Made by a program: the position numbers and the translations under genes. Below, one piece after another: positions 1-9,229 of a DNA stretch of 64,000 bases. Source of the stretch: Desulfovibrio sp. ZJ369 (GTDB taxonomy: Bacteria > Desulfobacterota > Desulfovibrionia > Desulfovibrionales > Desulfovibrionaceae); NCBI RefSeq assembly GCF_011039085.1, contig NZ_JAAKEI010000004.1:62001-126000 (forward strand), written 5' to 3'. The notes under the pieces are model-generated. The model searched no databases. It was given only the letters and a program-made list of their open reading frames with translations, and was not told where the DNA came from. Each line of letters begins with the position of its first letter. Within the stretch, counting starts at the first letter, position 1.

Positions 1-561
1 CACAGGCAGGCGTTGCAGCTCCTGCTGCACGATGTTTGCGCGGCGCTCCAAATCCGCCTGTTCCATGCCCAGGCCGGGTATCACGGTCTCCATCCGCTTT
101 TCGCGCTGCTCCAGATCCTGCAAGGTGATGCTGTCCGGCAGGCCTTTCCAGAGCGCAAGCCGGGCCTTCACCGCGTCCAACTGGCCGCTCAGGCGCGCGC
201 GTTCATTGATCAGCTCGTCGCGCAGATGGGAGAGCTCGCCGCTGGCCTCAAGAACCTGCGGCGTCATCGACCAGCGGGCCACAGTCTGCCCCGGAACCGA
301 CAATTGCAGATTCCGGGCGTCGCCGGGAATGACGAACGTCACGATGCTCACCCCGTCTTTGGTGCTGACCGGGGCCGTTTCCTCCACTTCAAGGCGGCCG
401 CCGCTCGGCGAAAGCACGGCCGAAGCCGGATTGGCCAACGCCGCATCAGCCGCCCAGGCCGTCGCGCCCGGCATCATGACGGATAACGGGCCTGCCAGCA
501 GGCTCAGCAGCACAACAGAGCGCCACTGCCGCAACGGTTTCATTTTCTTGAGAATATTCAT
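1..561 (-). CDS. Exported protein with N-terminal signal and coiled coil (possible DUF4140/DUF4139 type), 3' end outside window
   Basis: The reading frame starts at an ATG at 561 with a GGAGG Shine-Dalgarno sequence and runs off the left edge, so only about 187 N-terminal residues are visible. A hydrophobic segment around residues 17-38 ending in ATAWAADAA is a good Sec signal peptide. A beta-rich stretch follows (EVEETAPVSTKDGVSIVTF), and then a charged helical region with heptad character (SHLRDELINERARLSGQ onward). A signal peptide, a short beta domain and a coiled coil is the layout of DUF4140/DUF4139 (mucoidy-inhibitor-like) proteins; that assignment is inference from layout only. Forward-strand frames over the same bases have no protein character. 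Start residues could also be counted from an in-frame ATG at 543. Confidence 0.55.
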   Translation of the reverse strand, partial: MNILKKMKPLRQWRSVVLLSLLAGPLSVMMPGATAWAADAALANPASAVLSPSGGRLEVEETAPVSTKDGVSIVTFVIPGDARNLQLSVPGQTVARWSMTPQVLEASGELSHLRDELINERARLSGQLDAVKARLALWKGLPDSITLQDLEQREKRMETVIPGLGMEQADLERRANIVQQELQRLPV

Positions 562-619
562 CCAGCCTCCACGGCCCGCACGGGCGTTTCCGGCCCGGCC
601 GGTCAGCGCCCGCGAGCCG

Positions 620-2302
620 TTATCGTGTCAGTTTGCGGAATTTCGGCCGATGCGGCGACTCGGCGTCCTTGCCCAGCCGCTTTTTGCGATCTTCCTCGTA
701 TTCCGAGTAATTGCCTTCAAAAAACGCCACTTCCGAATCGCCTTCAAAGGCCATGATATGCGTGGCCACGCGATCCAGAAACCAGCGGTCATGGCTGATC
801 ACCAGCACGCAGCCGGCGAAATTGTCCAGGGCGTCCTCCAAGGCGCGCATGGTATTCACGTCAATATCATTGGTGGGTTCGTCCAGAAGCAGCACATTGG
901 CTCCGGACTTGAGCATGCGGGCCAGATGCAGGCGGTTGCGCTCCCCGCCGGAAAGCACATCCACCTTTTTTTGCTGATCCGCGCCGTGAAAATTGAAGCG
1001 CGTGCAATAGGCCCGCGCGTTGACCTCGCGGTTGCCGAGCCTGATGGTCTCGCGCCCGTCGCTGATCAGCTCGTAGACCGTCTTGCCCGGAGTCAGGGAC
1101 TCGCGGCCCTGATCCACATAGGCGAAGCGCACGGTCTCGCCCACCGCAAGACTGCCGGAGTCAGGCTTTTCCTGGCCTGCCAGCATCTTGAAGAGCGTCG
1201 TCTTGCCCGCGCCGTTGGGACCGATGATGCCCACAATGGCTCCGGCGGGGATCAGGGCGCTGGCCTTGTCCATAAGCAGGCGATCGCCCATGCTCTTGCT
1301 CACGTCCTTGAGCTCAATGACGTTTTTGCCCAGGCGCGGTCCCGGCGGGATGTAGATTTCCAGATCCGGGGCGCGTTTTTCGCTTTCATGCGAGAGCATG
1401 GCCTCATAGGCGTTGATTCTGGCCTTGCCCTTGGCATGGCGCCCCCTGGGCGACATGCGGATCCACTCCAGCTCGCGGGCCAGCGTTTTCTGGCGCTCGG
1501 CCTCGCTTTTTTCTTCGCCGGCCAGCCGCTTCTGTTTCTGCTCCAGCCAGGATGAATAATTGCCCTTCCACGGGATGCCGCGGCCGCGATCCAGCTCCAG
1601 AATCCAACCGGCCACATTATCCAGAAAATAGCGGTCGTGCGTCACGGCGATGACCGTGCCCGGAAAGGTGGAAAGATAGCGCTCCAGCCAGGCCACGGAT
1701 TCCGCATCCAGATGGTTGGTGGGTTCGTCCAGAAGCAGGATGTCCGGATTTTGGAGCAGGAGGCGGCAAAGGGCCACGCGGCGGCGCTCGCCGCCGGAAA
1801 CCAGCGAAACCGGCATGTCGCCCGGCGGGCAGCGCAAGGCGTCCATAGCCATTTCCAGGCGGGAGTCCAGATCCCAGACATTTTTGGCGTCCATCTGCTC
1901 CTGCACCTCGGCCTGTCTGGCGATCAGCGCGTCCATCTCCTCCGGCTCCAGAGGCTCGGCGAATCTGGCGTTGATTTCCTCAAATTCCTTGGCAATAGCC
2001 GTAAGATCGCTGACGCCTTCCTCGACCACCTCGCGCACGGTGCGCGTTTCATGGGCCAGGGGCTCCTGCTCCAGATAGCCGATGCTATAGCCTGGGGCCA
2101 GCACGGTTTTGCCCTCAAAGGACTGGTCCACGCCGGCAAGTATTTTCAGAAGGCTGGATTTGCCCGCGCCGTTCAGGCCCAGCACGCCGATTTTGGCTCC
2201 ATAAAAGTAGGAAAGCGAAATATCCTTCAGCACTTCCTTTTGCCCGTGGCGCTTGGAGACGCGGATCATGGAATAGATAATCTTGTCCGGTTCGTTACTC
2301 AT
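620..2302 (-). CDS. ettA: Energy-dependent translational throttle protein EttA (ABC-F ATPase)
   Basis: A 560-residue cytosolic ABC-F protein with two ATP-binding cassettes and no membrane segments. Walker A motifs are GLNGAGKS (residues 42-49) and GPNGAGKT in the second half. ABC signatures are SGGERRRVAL and SGGERNRLHLA. The Walker B/D-loop sequences LLLDEPTNHLD and LLLDEPTNDID are intact. The charged inter-domain arm (RLAGEEKSEAERQ...) and total length match EttA (E. coli 555 residues) rather than the longer Uup or YheS. EttA binds the ribosomal E site and gates the first elongation cycles according to ADP/ATP. The ATG at 2302 (MSNEPDK) is chosen over an upstream in-frame start because family members begin just before the YSM motif. 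The gene is transcribed alone, divergent from the permease at 2595. Confidence 0.93.
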   Translation of the reverse strand: MSNEPDKIIYSMIRVSKRHGQKEVLKDISLSYFYGAKIGVLGLNGAGKSSLLKILAGVDQSFEGKTVLAPGYSIGYLEQEPLAHETRTVREVVEEGVSDLTAIAKEFEEINARFAEPLEPEEMDALIARQAEVQEQMDAKNVWDLDSRLEMAMDALRCPPGDMPVSLVSGGERRRVALCRLLLQNPDILLLDEPTNHLDAESVAWLERYLSTFPGTVIAVTHDRYFLDNVAGWILELDRGRGIPWKGNYSSWLEQKQKRLAGEEKSEAERQKTLARELEWIRMSPRGRHAKGKARINAYEAMLSHESEKRAPDLEIYIPPGPRLGKNVIELKDVSKSMGDRLLMDKASALIPAGAIVGIIGPNGAGKTTLFKMLAGQEKPDSGSLAVGETVRFAYVDQGRESLTPGKTVYELISDGRETIRLGNREVNARAYCTRFNFHGADQQKKVDVLSGGERNRLHLARMLKSGANVLLLDEPTNDIDVNTMRALEDALDNFAGCVLVISHDRWFLDRVATHIMAFEGDSEVAFFEGNYSEYEEDRKKRLGKDAESPHRPKFRKLTR

Positions 2303-2594
2303 AAGCTCCTCAAAAGCGGTTGATCTTCCCGACACAAAACAAGAGCCAAAATATTCGGCCACGCCGGGCAACGTGCACGCAATGTGGTATACTAGCCGGG
2401 ACGGCCTCCTTTTTCAAGGCGCGCGCATTTCGCCTTTTCCCGCGCCAGGCCCTTGATTCCCGCAGCCCTCTCTGCCAGTATCCACAGCGACAGCGCAAGG
2501 GGCGGAGAGCTTGCCGCCTCTGCGCTGCCCCCCCCACAGCCGCGCGCCAGGCGCGCATGCGCCCTCTGTGCCGCATTTCAGAGGAGGAGCAGGC

Positions 2595-3824
2595 ATGAAC
2601 AGCCGTTTTCCCGCCGTTCTGGGCGGCACCATGCTGGTGGCGGGCACTGCCATCGGCGCGGGAATGTTGGCCTTGCCCATGATTTCAGCGGGCATGTGGT
2701 TTTTCTGGTCCGTGGCGCTGCTGCTGGTTTCCTGGTTTTGCATGCTGCGTTCCAGCCAGGCTCTTTTGGAAATCAATCTGCACTTTGAACCCGGAAACAG
2801 CTTTCATACCCTGGTGCGTGAACTTCTGGGCCCTTTTTGGAGCGCGTTGAACGGCCTGGCTGTGGCTTTTGTGCTCTATACGCTTGTCTATGCCTATGTG
2901 AGCGGCGGCGGTTCAGTGCTGCGCCAGGGTCTTGCGCCTGTTTTGGGCAGCGAGCCGCCCCGCCTGCTGGCCAGCCTGATCTTCGCCCTGCTGCTCGCGG
3001 CCTGCGTCTGGTGGAGTTCCAGGGTGGTGGATCGCCTCTCCGTGCTGCTCATGGGCGGCATGGCCCTTTCCTTTTTGCTCTCCGTCAGTGAGATGATCAC
3101 CCGGATTCGCCCGGCAACGCTTCTGGATCTCCACGGCAGCGGCGGCCAAATGATCTTTGTCTGGGGAGCCGTTTCCACCTATTTGACCTCATTCTGCTTT
3201 CACTCCTCAGTACCGAGCCTGGTCAAATACCTGGGCAAGGAGCCGCGCACCATCAACGCCTGCCTGCGTTACGGCACGCTGATCGCCCTGAGCTGCTATC
3301 TTTTATGGATTCTGGCCGCTGACGGCACTATTCCCCGGGAGCAGTTCAAAGCCGTCATCGCCGCGGGAGGCAATGTGGGGGATCTGGTTGCCGCCGCGGG
3401 AAACAATCTGGGCAGCGGGCTCACCCTGCGACTGCTGGAGGCCTTTTCGCTGCTGGCCGTCGCCACGTCGTTTCTGGGCGCCGGGCTGGGTCTTTTTGAC
3501 TACATGGCCGATCTGTGCAATTTTGACGACAGCCGCCTGGGCCGCACCAAAACCCTGCTGATCACCTTCGCTCCCCCCATGTTCTGCGGTCTGATCTGGC
3601 CCGACGGCTTTTTGCCCGCCATCGGCTGGGCCGGTCTTGCGGCTTCCGTCTGGTCGGTGTTTGTGCCTGCTCTCCTGCTCCGCGCAGGTCGCCGCCGCTT
3701 CGGCAGGCGGGGGTACCGCGCGCCCGGCGGGCGGACGCTCACGCCCATGCTGCTGCTCTACGGCGTTCTGGTTGCCTTGTGCCATACGCTTTTTGTATTG
3801 AATCTTTTACCGATGTATCGTTAA
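2595..3824 (+). CDS. Aromatic amino-acid permease, HAAAP family (TyrP/Mtr-like)
   Basis: A 409-residue integral membrane protein with about 11 hydrophobic segments. The N-terminal GGTMLVAGTAIGAGMLALP is the diagnostic first helix of the hydroxy/aromatic amino acid permease family (TyrP, Mtr, TnaB; about 400-415 residues), which imports Tyr or Trp with protons. The conserved SFCFHSSVPSLVKYLG segment, with its short cytoplasmic loop, is also typical. The start ATG follows GAGGAGGAGC. Substrate cannot be decided between tyrosine and tryptophan from sequence alone. No amino-acid biosynthesis partner lies beside it; ridA follows 14 bases downstream and may be co-transcribed. Confidence 0.85.
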   Translation: MNSRFPAVLGGTMLVAGTAIGAGMLALPMISAGMWFFWSVALLLVSWFCMLRSSQALLEINLHFEPGNSFHTLVRELLGPFWSALNGLAVAFVLYTLVYAYVSGGGSVLRQGLAPVLGSEPPRLLASLIFALLLAACVWWSSRVVDRLSVLLMGGMALSFLLSVSEMITRIRPATLLDLHGSGGQMIFVWGAVSTYLTSFCFHSSVPSLVKYLGKEPRTINACLRYGTLIALSCYLLWILAADGTIPREQFKAVIAAGGNVGDLVAAAGNNLGSGLTLRLLEAFSLLAVATSFLGAGLGLFDYMADLCNFDDSRLGRTKTLLITFAPPMFCGLIWPDGFLPAIGWAGLAASVWSVFVPALLLRAGRRRFGRRGYRAPGGRTLTPMLLLYGVLVALCHTLFVLNLLPMYR

Positions 3825-3838
3825 AAAAGGAGTCAGCA

Positions 3839-4219
3839 ATGAAAAAGGAAGTCATCAGCACCAAAAATGCTCCTGCTGCCGTGGGCCCGTACAGCCAGGC
3901 CGTGCGCGCGGGCAATCTGCTTTTTCTTTCAGGCCAGGTGCCCCTGGATCCGGCCACGGGCAAGCTGGTGGAGGGCGACATAGCCGCCCAGGCCGCGCAA
4001 GCCTGCAAAAATCTTCTGGCTGTCCTGGAATCCCAGGGGCTTACCGCGGACAATGTGCTCAAAACCACGGTATTCATCACCGACATGAGCAAGTTCCCGC
4101 TGGTGAACGAGGTGTACAAACAATATTTCATGGCCCCCTGCCCGGCTCGATCCTGCGTGGAAGTCAGCGCCCTGCCGCTGGGCGCGCAGGTGGAAATTGA
4201 AGCCATTGCCGCCAACTGA
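3839..4219 (+). CDS. ridA: RidA family enamine/imine deaminase
   Basis: A 126-residue protein that matches the YjgF/YER057c/UK114 family over its full length: N-terminal STKNAPAAVGPYSQAV, central FLSGQVPLDPATGKLV, and the C-terminal CPARSCVEVSALPLGA, which carries the conserved Arg that binds the substrate carboxylate. RidA is a cytosolic trimer that hydrolyses reactive 2-aminoacrylate made by PLP dehydratases and so protects PLP enzymes. The ATG at 3839 follows AAAAAAGGAG, 14 bases after the permease stop, which suggests a two-gene transcript. A rho-independent terminator follows at 4229. Confidence 0.95.
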   Translation: MKKEVISTKNAPAAVGPYSQAVRAGNLLFLSGQVPLDPATGKLVEGDIAAQAAQACKNLLAVLESQGLTADNVLKTTVFITDMSKFPLVNEVYKQYFMAPCPARSCVEVSALPLGAQVEIEAIAAN

Positions 4220-4228
4220 CGTTTTTGC

Positions 4229-4265
4229 GGGGCGGAGCGCCCACGGCTTCTCCGCCCGCTTTTTG
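4229..4265 (+). terminator. Rho-independent terminator after ridA
   Basis: Inverted arms GGGCGGAG (4230-4237) and CTCCGCCC (4250-4257) are followed by GCTTTTTG. It lies directly behind the ridA stop codon. Confidence 0.75.
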
Positions 4266-4314
4266 TCCCCTCTGCCCCGCTTTCCTCGCACCATACTCTC
4301 CCCCTTCGCCGAAT

Positions 4315-5445
4315 ATGCTCCACTTGCTCGCAACAATCCTTTCCCTCTACGTCATTGCGCGTCTGATTCTGCCGTTGCGCCTGCCGCTTTGGCTCAAGTT
4401 GCTGCTCAGCCTGCTCGTGCTGTTGAGCGCGCTCAAACTCTCTCTGTTCCGCCTTGCTTTCGGCACCATGATGCCGGATATACCCCGATGGGCGTTGCTC
4501 GGCGCAGGCGTGCTGCACAGCCTTGTGATCCTACTGATCATATTGTGCGCTTTGCGCGACGCGCTTTTTCTGGCGCTTTGGCTGGTCCGCAGGCTCTTTC
4601 CTTCCCTGCCGGCGCTTTGCTTTTCCCCCGGGCAGTGGGCCTTTGGTCTGCTCTCGCTCTCGCTGCTCCTGAGCGCGTTTGGAGTCTGGCAGGCTCTGCG
4701 CGTGCCGGACGTGCATCACATGGTCATTTCCCTGCCACGCCTGCCCGCGGCACTGAACGGCCTGCGCATTGTGCAGCTTTCGGATCTGCACGTCAGCCCC
4801 GCCTTTCCCGCCGCATGGGTGCGGGCCGTGGTGCAAAAGGTCAATGCCCTCAAGCCGGAGCTTATTGTTATTACGGGCGATCTGGGGGACGGCCCGCCGG
4901 ATCGGCGCATGGCGGATCTGGCTCCTCTTACCGGCTTGCGCGCGCCCCTGGGCGTATTTTCCTGCACCGGCAATCATGAGTATTACTGGGGCTTCAACGG
5001 TTGGATGGATGCCTCCCGCCGCGTGGGCATTACTCCCCTGAACAATGCGCATGTCATCGTGCAAGCCCGCGGGCAAGAACTGGTTCTGGCCGGCGTCACG
5101 GATCAGACCGCTCCGTCCCTGGGCTTTCCCGGCCCGGACCCCGGCCGGGCATTGCACGGCGCGCCCGCCGACGCCGTGCGGATCATGCTGGCCCACCGGC
5201 CGCGCCTGGTCGGCAAAAGCGCCGAAGAAAACGTGGATCTGCAGCTTTCCGGCCATACTCACGGCGGGCAATTGATCGGCGCAAACCGGCTCGTGGAGCG
5301 TTTTAACGACGGTTTTTTGTCCGGCCTGTATCATGTGGGCCGCACTGCGCTCTATGTGAGTCCGGGCACCGGCCTTTGGGAAGGCTTTCCACTGCGGCTT
5401 TTCGTACCGGCTGAAATAACCGAAATCACGCTGCGCCAGGGCTGA
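4315..5445 (+). CDS. Membrane-anchored calcineurin-like metallophosphoesterase (YkuE/YaeI type)
   Basis: 376 residues. The first about 140 residues hold four to five hydrophobic helices. The rest is a calcineurin-like phosphoesterase with all five metal-site blocks in order: SDLHVS, GDLGDG, GNHEYY, LAHRP and SGHTHGGQ. YkuE/YaeI-type enzymes of this architecture are Tat- or membrane-linked, and some hydrolyse UDP-2,3-diacylglucosamine; the substrate here is unknown. The ATG at 4315 (MLHLLATIL) was chosen because it starts directly at the first hydrophobic helix. No clear ribosome site precedes it, and upstream in-frame codons encode a proline-rich, non-protein-like stretch that overlaps the ridA terminator. 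Confidence 0.85.
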   Translation: MLHLLATILSLYVIARLILPLRLPLWLKLLLSLLVLLSALKLSLFRLAFGTMMPDIPRWALLGAGVLHSLVILLIILCALRDALFLALWLVRRLFPSLPALCFSPGQWAFGLLSLSLLLSAFGVWQALRVPDVHHMVISLPRLPAALNGLRIVQLSDLHVSPAFPAAWVRAVVQKVNALKPELIVITGDLGDGPPDRRMADLAPLTGLRAPLGVFSCTGNHEYYWGFNGWMDASRRVGITPLNNAHVIVQARGQELVLAGVTDQTAPSLGFPGPDPGRALHGAPADAVRIMLAHRPRLVGKSAEENVDLQLSGHTHGGQLIGANRLVERFNDGFLSGLYHVGRTALYVSPGTGLWEGFPLRLFVPAEITEITLRQG

Positions 5446-5677
5446 TCCGAAATTGAGACCGCCTTGGGATCTTTTTGGGCACGGCTCTGCCGATACCACG
5501 CCGCAACAGGCGTTACACTGCATTGCAGCAAGGCAGGCTTGAAACGTGACGTGAGCCGAAAGCAAAAGACGCTGAACCGCCGGGGATGTCTTTTTCCACT
5601 TGCCATTTTCTCCACTTTGCAAAATAATAGTAGAGTATTGTTGCCGGCGGCAGAAAATACAAAGAAAGGCACGGCAC

Positions 5678-6448
5678 ATGGAAAAAACATGGTACGCGAG
5701 CCCCCCCGGCCGTTTTGCCCTCGGTCTGCAAACAAATCTTTTGCAGACCAGCCTTGCGGCCTGGCCGCGCCGAGGCAAAAGCCTTTTGGAAATCAATTGC
5801 GGCAACGGCCTGTTTTTGCCCTTGCTCTGGGAATGCGGTTTTGATGTGACCGGCACCGAGCTCGTGCCCGGCCTGCGCGCGCAGGCTTTGGAAAATGCCG
5901 GGCCACGAGCCCACGTTGAGGCCGCGGCGGACGATCACCTGCCCTTTGACGACAATGCTTTTGACTGGGTCGTTTTGCACGTCCAGGCCGCCACTCCCGA
6001 AGGCCTGGCTGCCAGCGCGCGCGAGGCGCTGCGCGTGGCGGCCGGAGGCCTGGCGGTCACGTTCTGGAATTCCGCATCCCTGCCGCATATCCTGCACCGC
6101 ATGGGGCGCGGCAAAATGCCGTGGCCGGGGCCGGCGCACAACTGGTGGCGCGTCTGGCGCATGCTCAAAAGACTCAAAGCCGGCCGTCTGACAAGCCAAA
6201 GCACCCTGGCCGGTCCGCTTTGCACCTGGCGCAGACAATGCGCGGCCGCTGCGTGCAATGCGTCTCTGCAAACGCTCCCCCTGGGAGCCTGGAGTGTCAT
6301 CCGCCTGGATCTTGCGCCGCGCAAGCCGGTAACGCCTCTGCCTCTGCGGCTGGGCCGCCGACGCCTCCGCCAACCCGAACCGGCCCTGGAATTCGGGCAT
6401 AAAAACGCGCTCGGCCATTCCAGCCATACCAACCGGAAAACAGCATGA
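5678..6448 (+). CDS. Class I SAM-dependent methyltransferase
   Basis: A 256-residue soluble protein. Motif I is LLEINCGNGLFLP, followed by the acidic strand-2 residue in VTGTELVPGL. A Methyltransf_11-like post-motif (DDHLPFDDNAFDWVVLH) and the Arg-rich AASAREALRVAAGGLAVTFWN block follow. The substrate is not identifiable, although the overall layout resembles small-molecule or quinone-type methyltransferases. The ATG at 5678 has AAAGAAAGG upstream. The stop codon overlaps the next gene by ATGA (6445-6448), indicating translational coupling to an anchored protein of unknown function. Confidence 0.8.
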   Translation: MEKTWYASPPGRFALGLQTNLLQTSLAAWPRRGKSLLEINCGNGLFLPLLWECGFDVTGTELVPGLRAQALENAGPRAHVEAAADDHLPFDDNAFDWVVLHVQAATPEGLAASAREALRVAAGGLAVTFWNSASLPHILHRMGRGKMPWPGPAHNWWRVWRMLKRLKAGRLTSQSTLAGPLCTWRRQCAAAACNASLQTLPLGAWSVIRLDLAPRKPVTPLPLRLGRRRLRQPEPALEFGHKNALGHSSHTNRKTA

Positions 6449-7566
6449 AGCTGCCTCTGTTCCCTTTTTTACGCGCTCTTGTCCGTAAGCACGTCCGTGC
6501 GCTGGCCGTGGCTCTGCTGGCGGCAGCCCTCGCCGTGGGCGGCTGGTACGGCTGGCGATACTACCAATATCGCCAGAGCCCCGACTTTGCCTACGCGCGT
6601 TTTCAAGAGGCCCTGCGTCCGCCCAGTCCCGAAAAGCTGGCCCTGCTGGTGGATTTCAACACGCTTTCCGGGGAACTGGCTCAAGCTTTGGCCAGGACCT
6701 TCCCCTTTTTTAAAAAGGGCCCGGATCAGATCCACGATCTCAAAATCACGATTCAAGCGGGCTTGCTCAAAAAACTCTTGAGCAAGGAAGAGCCCAAAGC
6801 AAACGGCGAGGTTGAAACTGACCCCCAAAAACTTTTACAACAGCCGTTCAGCCTGTTTCCGGCTGATTTTTTACACCAGTTCCTGAGCGGGCTTGGCATG
6901 CAGCGCACCCAGGGCGACACGGCGCTGATTTCAACCAGCATCCGTCACCCTTTGCTGAACCGGACGTTTCCTGTAATCCTGCGCATGGAGAACGGTTCGG
7001 AAGGCTGGGTGATTCGGAATCTGCTCAATGCCGATGATCTGGTCAGGCAATTTCGCGAGGCGCTCCTGGCGCGCATTGCCGCGCGCCGGGATTTATTCAG
7101 GAGCAAAAATGACAACACCCGGCGGCGCATGGATGCAACCCTGCCCCTGCAATCCTGCAGCGCAAGCGCGGGCCTGCTTTCCGACGGCAAAACCCTCCTG
7201 CTTGTGGCGCATGTGCTGGCCCGCAATACCAGTGCCGTTACAATCAAAAATATCAACCTGGAAGCGTTGTTTACCGGGCCGGACGGCAAAATGCTGCTGC
7301 AACGCTTTCTTAATGCAGCCGTGCCCGTGGCCCCGGGCGAGGATCTTGACTGGCGCTGGACCATTGAGCTGGACGGCCAAAGCCCGCTGGGCCAAAGCGT
7401 GCTGGCTGCCAAAGAAATATCCTGCGCGGCGAAGTGGAAGACCATGACCCTGAACAGCGGAGAAGTCCTGCATATTGCCGACATCCCGACCGCCATGAAA
7501 GAATGCGACAAGTCCGGCCATAAGCATCCCGCGGCTCTGTGCCTTATGCCCATCTTCCGACGCTAG
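6445..7566 (+). CDS. Signal-anchored protein of unknown function
   Basis: 373 residues. A basic N-terminus and one hydrophobic helix (about residues 18-34, LAVALLAAALAVGGWYGW) suggest an inner-membrane anchor with a periplasmic body. The body begins DFAYARFQEALRPPSPEKLALLVDFNTLSGELAQAL, a helical, DUF2939-like spacing, and its later half is beta-rich. No catalytic motif is visible. It overlaps the upstream methyltransferase by four bases, so the two are co-translated. Its TAG stop lies on the first bases of a palindromic repeat element. No family is recognised with confidence. Confidence 0.7.
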   Translation: MKLPLFPFLRALVRKHVRALAVALLAAALAVGGWYGWRYYQYRQSPDFAYARFQEALRPPSPEKLALLVDFNTLSGELAQALARTFPFFKKGPDQIHDLKITIQAGLLKKLLSKEEPKANGEVETDPQKLLQQPFSLFPADFLHQFLSGLGMQRTQGDTALISTSIRHPLLNRTFPVILRMENGSEGWVIRNLLNADDLVRQFREALLARIAARRDLFRSKNDNTRRRMDATLPLQSCSASAGLLSDGKTLLLVAHVLARNTSAVTIKNINLEALFTGPDGKMLLQRFLNAAVPVAPGEDLDWRWTIELDGQSPLGQSVLAAKEISCAAKWKTMTLNSGEVLHIADIPTAMKECDKSGHKHPAALCLMPIFRR

Positions 7567-7704
7567 AGCAATTTCACTTTGAAATTGCTCTGGCGGCCGC
7601 GGGAGCGGACGCCCGCGCCGAATGAGCGTCCAGACCGCGTTCTGGACGCGAAATGATGGCAGCGCCGCTTTTGAAATTGAATAATTTCAAAAGCAAAATG
7701 CTCT
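7565..7704. repeat. Modular palindromic repeat element, type A (copy 1)
   Basis: 140 bp running from AGAGCAATTTCAC to AAATGCTCT. It contains an opening hairpin (AGAGCAATTTC/GAAATTGCTCT), then GGCGGCCGCGGGAGCGGACG, GCCGAATGAGCGTCCAGACC and GGACGCGAAATGATGGCAGC, and a closing hairpin of TTTTGAAATTGAATAATTTCAAAA. The same modules recur at 8,830 and, in reverse, at 28,225. It begins on the stop codon of the preceding gene, so it may also serve as its transcript end. Confidence 0.8.
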
Positions 7705-8084
7705 GAGGCCAGGGCGGACTTTGCCCGCGCGTCGGCTGCAAAAATTTGGCTTTTCTCCACAGAGCAAGTGTGCCATACTTACGCTGTTTGCAAGGCAACG
7801 CATTGTGCCGCCTGGGCAAGTGATGGGGCCCCTTGCCCCAGGAGCGCGATTCGGGCCGGTGCAGAGGCGTCGCGGGTATGCCCCTTGACTGCCGCGACTG
7901 CCCTTCTGCCGCCGCCCGCAGCGTGGTCGCGCTGTGAAGGCCGCGACGCCATGGCTTGCAAGGGCAGGCATGAGCCTGCCGCAAACCCGCAAAAACAAAG
8001 GCAGCTTTCGTTTCCGTCCGCCAGTGCAGCAAGACAGCACCCGCCGGCACGACCTGTCGGCGTCAACTTCGCAAGGAGCCTTTT
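7705..8084. other. Gene-free stretch upstream of pgl
   Basis: 380 bases between a repeat element and pgl. Reading frames on both strands lack family-like sequence and acceptable ribosome sites. No convincing promoter hexamers or hairpin-plus-T-run are visible apart from the AAGGAG just before pgl. Confidence 0.5.
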
Positions 8085-8831
8085 ATGTTTGGGCGCAGCC
8101 GTTCCATTCATCTTTCCGTGCATATCCATAAAGACCCCGCGGCCATGGCCGAGCGCGCAGCGCATATTCTGGCCGGGGCCTGCGAAGAAGCCGTGGCCGA
8201 GCGCGGCGTATTCAAAATCGCCTTGTCCGGCGGCCAGACGCCGATCCCGCTCTTTCGTCTTCTGACCGCCGATGACTGGGCTGAGCGCCTGCCCTGGGAC
8301 AAAATGACCTTTTTTTGGGTGGACGAGCGCTGCGTGGGGCCCGAACACCCGGAGAGCAACTATGGCCTGGCCCGGCGGGAACTGTTGAGCCGCGTTCCGG
8401 CCATGCACTTTTTCCGCATGCGCGGAGAAGAGGATCCGGTAGAGGCGGCCGTCAAATATGAGCAGCAGCTTCGCAGCGACTTCGGCCTGGGGCCGCAGGA
8501 GCTGCCGCGTTTCGACTTCATGCTTTTGGGCATGGGCGAAGATGGGCATACGGGTTCCATTTTTCCCAATTCTCCGGCCCTGGCCGAAAAAAAACGTCTG
8601 GTCATTGATCAGTATGTGCCCGAACGCAAAGCCGACCGGCTGACGCTCACCCTGCCTGTGATCAATAACGCCCGCTGCTGCATGTTTCTGGTGACCGGCG
8701 CGGAAAAGCACAATGTACTTTCGCGCGCCCTCAATCTGTTGACCGAACCCACGCTGCCCGCGCAGATGGTGCGCCCCGGCATCGGCGATTTGATCTGGGT
8801 GGTGGATGAAGCCGCCGCCAACGGCGAGTAG
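8085..8831 (+). CDS. pgl: 6-phosphogluconolactonase
   Basis: 248 residues, full length for the DevB/Pgl family (glucosamine-6-phosphate isomerase fold). Signature blocks are FKIALSGGQTPIPLFRLL, FFWVDERCVGPEHPESNYG, and FDFMLLGMGEDGHTGSIFP with the catalytic His. The enzyme hydrolyses 6-phosphogluconolactone to 6-phosphogluconate in the cytosolic oxidative pentose phosphate pathway. The start ATG follows GCAAGGAGCC. No zwf or gnd is adjacent; the gene stands alone and ends on a palindromic repeat element. Confidence 0.93.
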   Translation: MFGRSRSIHLSVHIHKDPAAMAERAAHILAGACEEAVAERGVFKIALSGGQTPIPLFRLLTADDWAERLPWDKMTFFWVDERCVGPEHPESNYGLARRELLSRVPAMHFFRMRGEEDPVEAAVKYEQQLRSDFGLGPQELPRFDFMLLGMGEDGHTGSIFPNSPALAEKKRLVIDQYVPERKADRLTLTLPVINNARCCMFLVTGAEKHNVLSRALNLLTEPTLPAQMVRPGIGDLIWVVDEAAANGE

Positions 8832-9098
8832 AGCGGTTTGCTAATGAAATTAGCTAAACCGCTCTGGCGACAGCGTTAGCTGGCGCCCGCGCCGAATGAG
8901 CGTCCAGACCGCGTTGCGGTAGCCGTTAGCAAGCTTTGCTTGCTTACGGATAGCGACAGCGGTTGCGTTGGCTGGCTGCCGCAGTAACCAGTTGCTGTCT
9001 TCATCCGTAGCTTCCTTCGTCGCAACGGCTGAAGCCTGGACGCGAAATGATGGCAGCGAAGTGATTGAAAATGAATATTTTCAATCAAAAAATGCTCT
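8830..9098. repeat. Modular palindromic repeat element, type A with insert (copy 2)
   Basis: About 269 bp running from AGAGCGGTTTGC to AAATGCTCT. It opens with a hairpin (AGAGCGGTTTGC/AAACCGCTCT) and shares GCCGAATGAGCGTCCAGACC and GGACGCGAAATGATGGCAGC with copy 1. Between these shared blocks it carries about 130 extra bases with further small inverted repeats, and it closes with GATTGAAAATGAATATTTTC. It starts on the pgl stop codon. Confidence 0.8.
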
Positions 9099-9229
9099 AA
9101 GGCTTCACTGCAGCGTAGCGCGCTCCTTCCCGGGGCAGGAATCCTGAATGCGATCCCTGCCCCGCGTGAGCCTTCCGCATCCGCGCCACGAAGCCGGGGC
9201 GGCAAGCCGCCGGATGCGTGATGAAAACT

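Noticed and set aside
32-1555. Long forward frame over the first 1.5 kb
   Set aside because: It is antisense to ettA and the upstream exported protein, lacks any domain, and arises from GC-rich codon bias.
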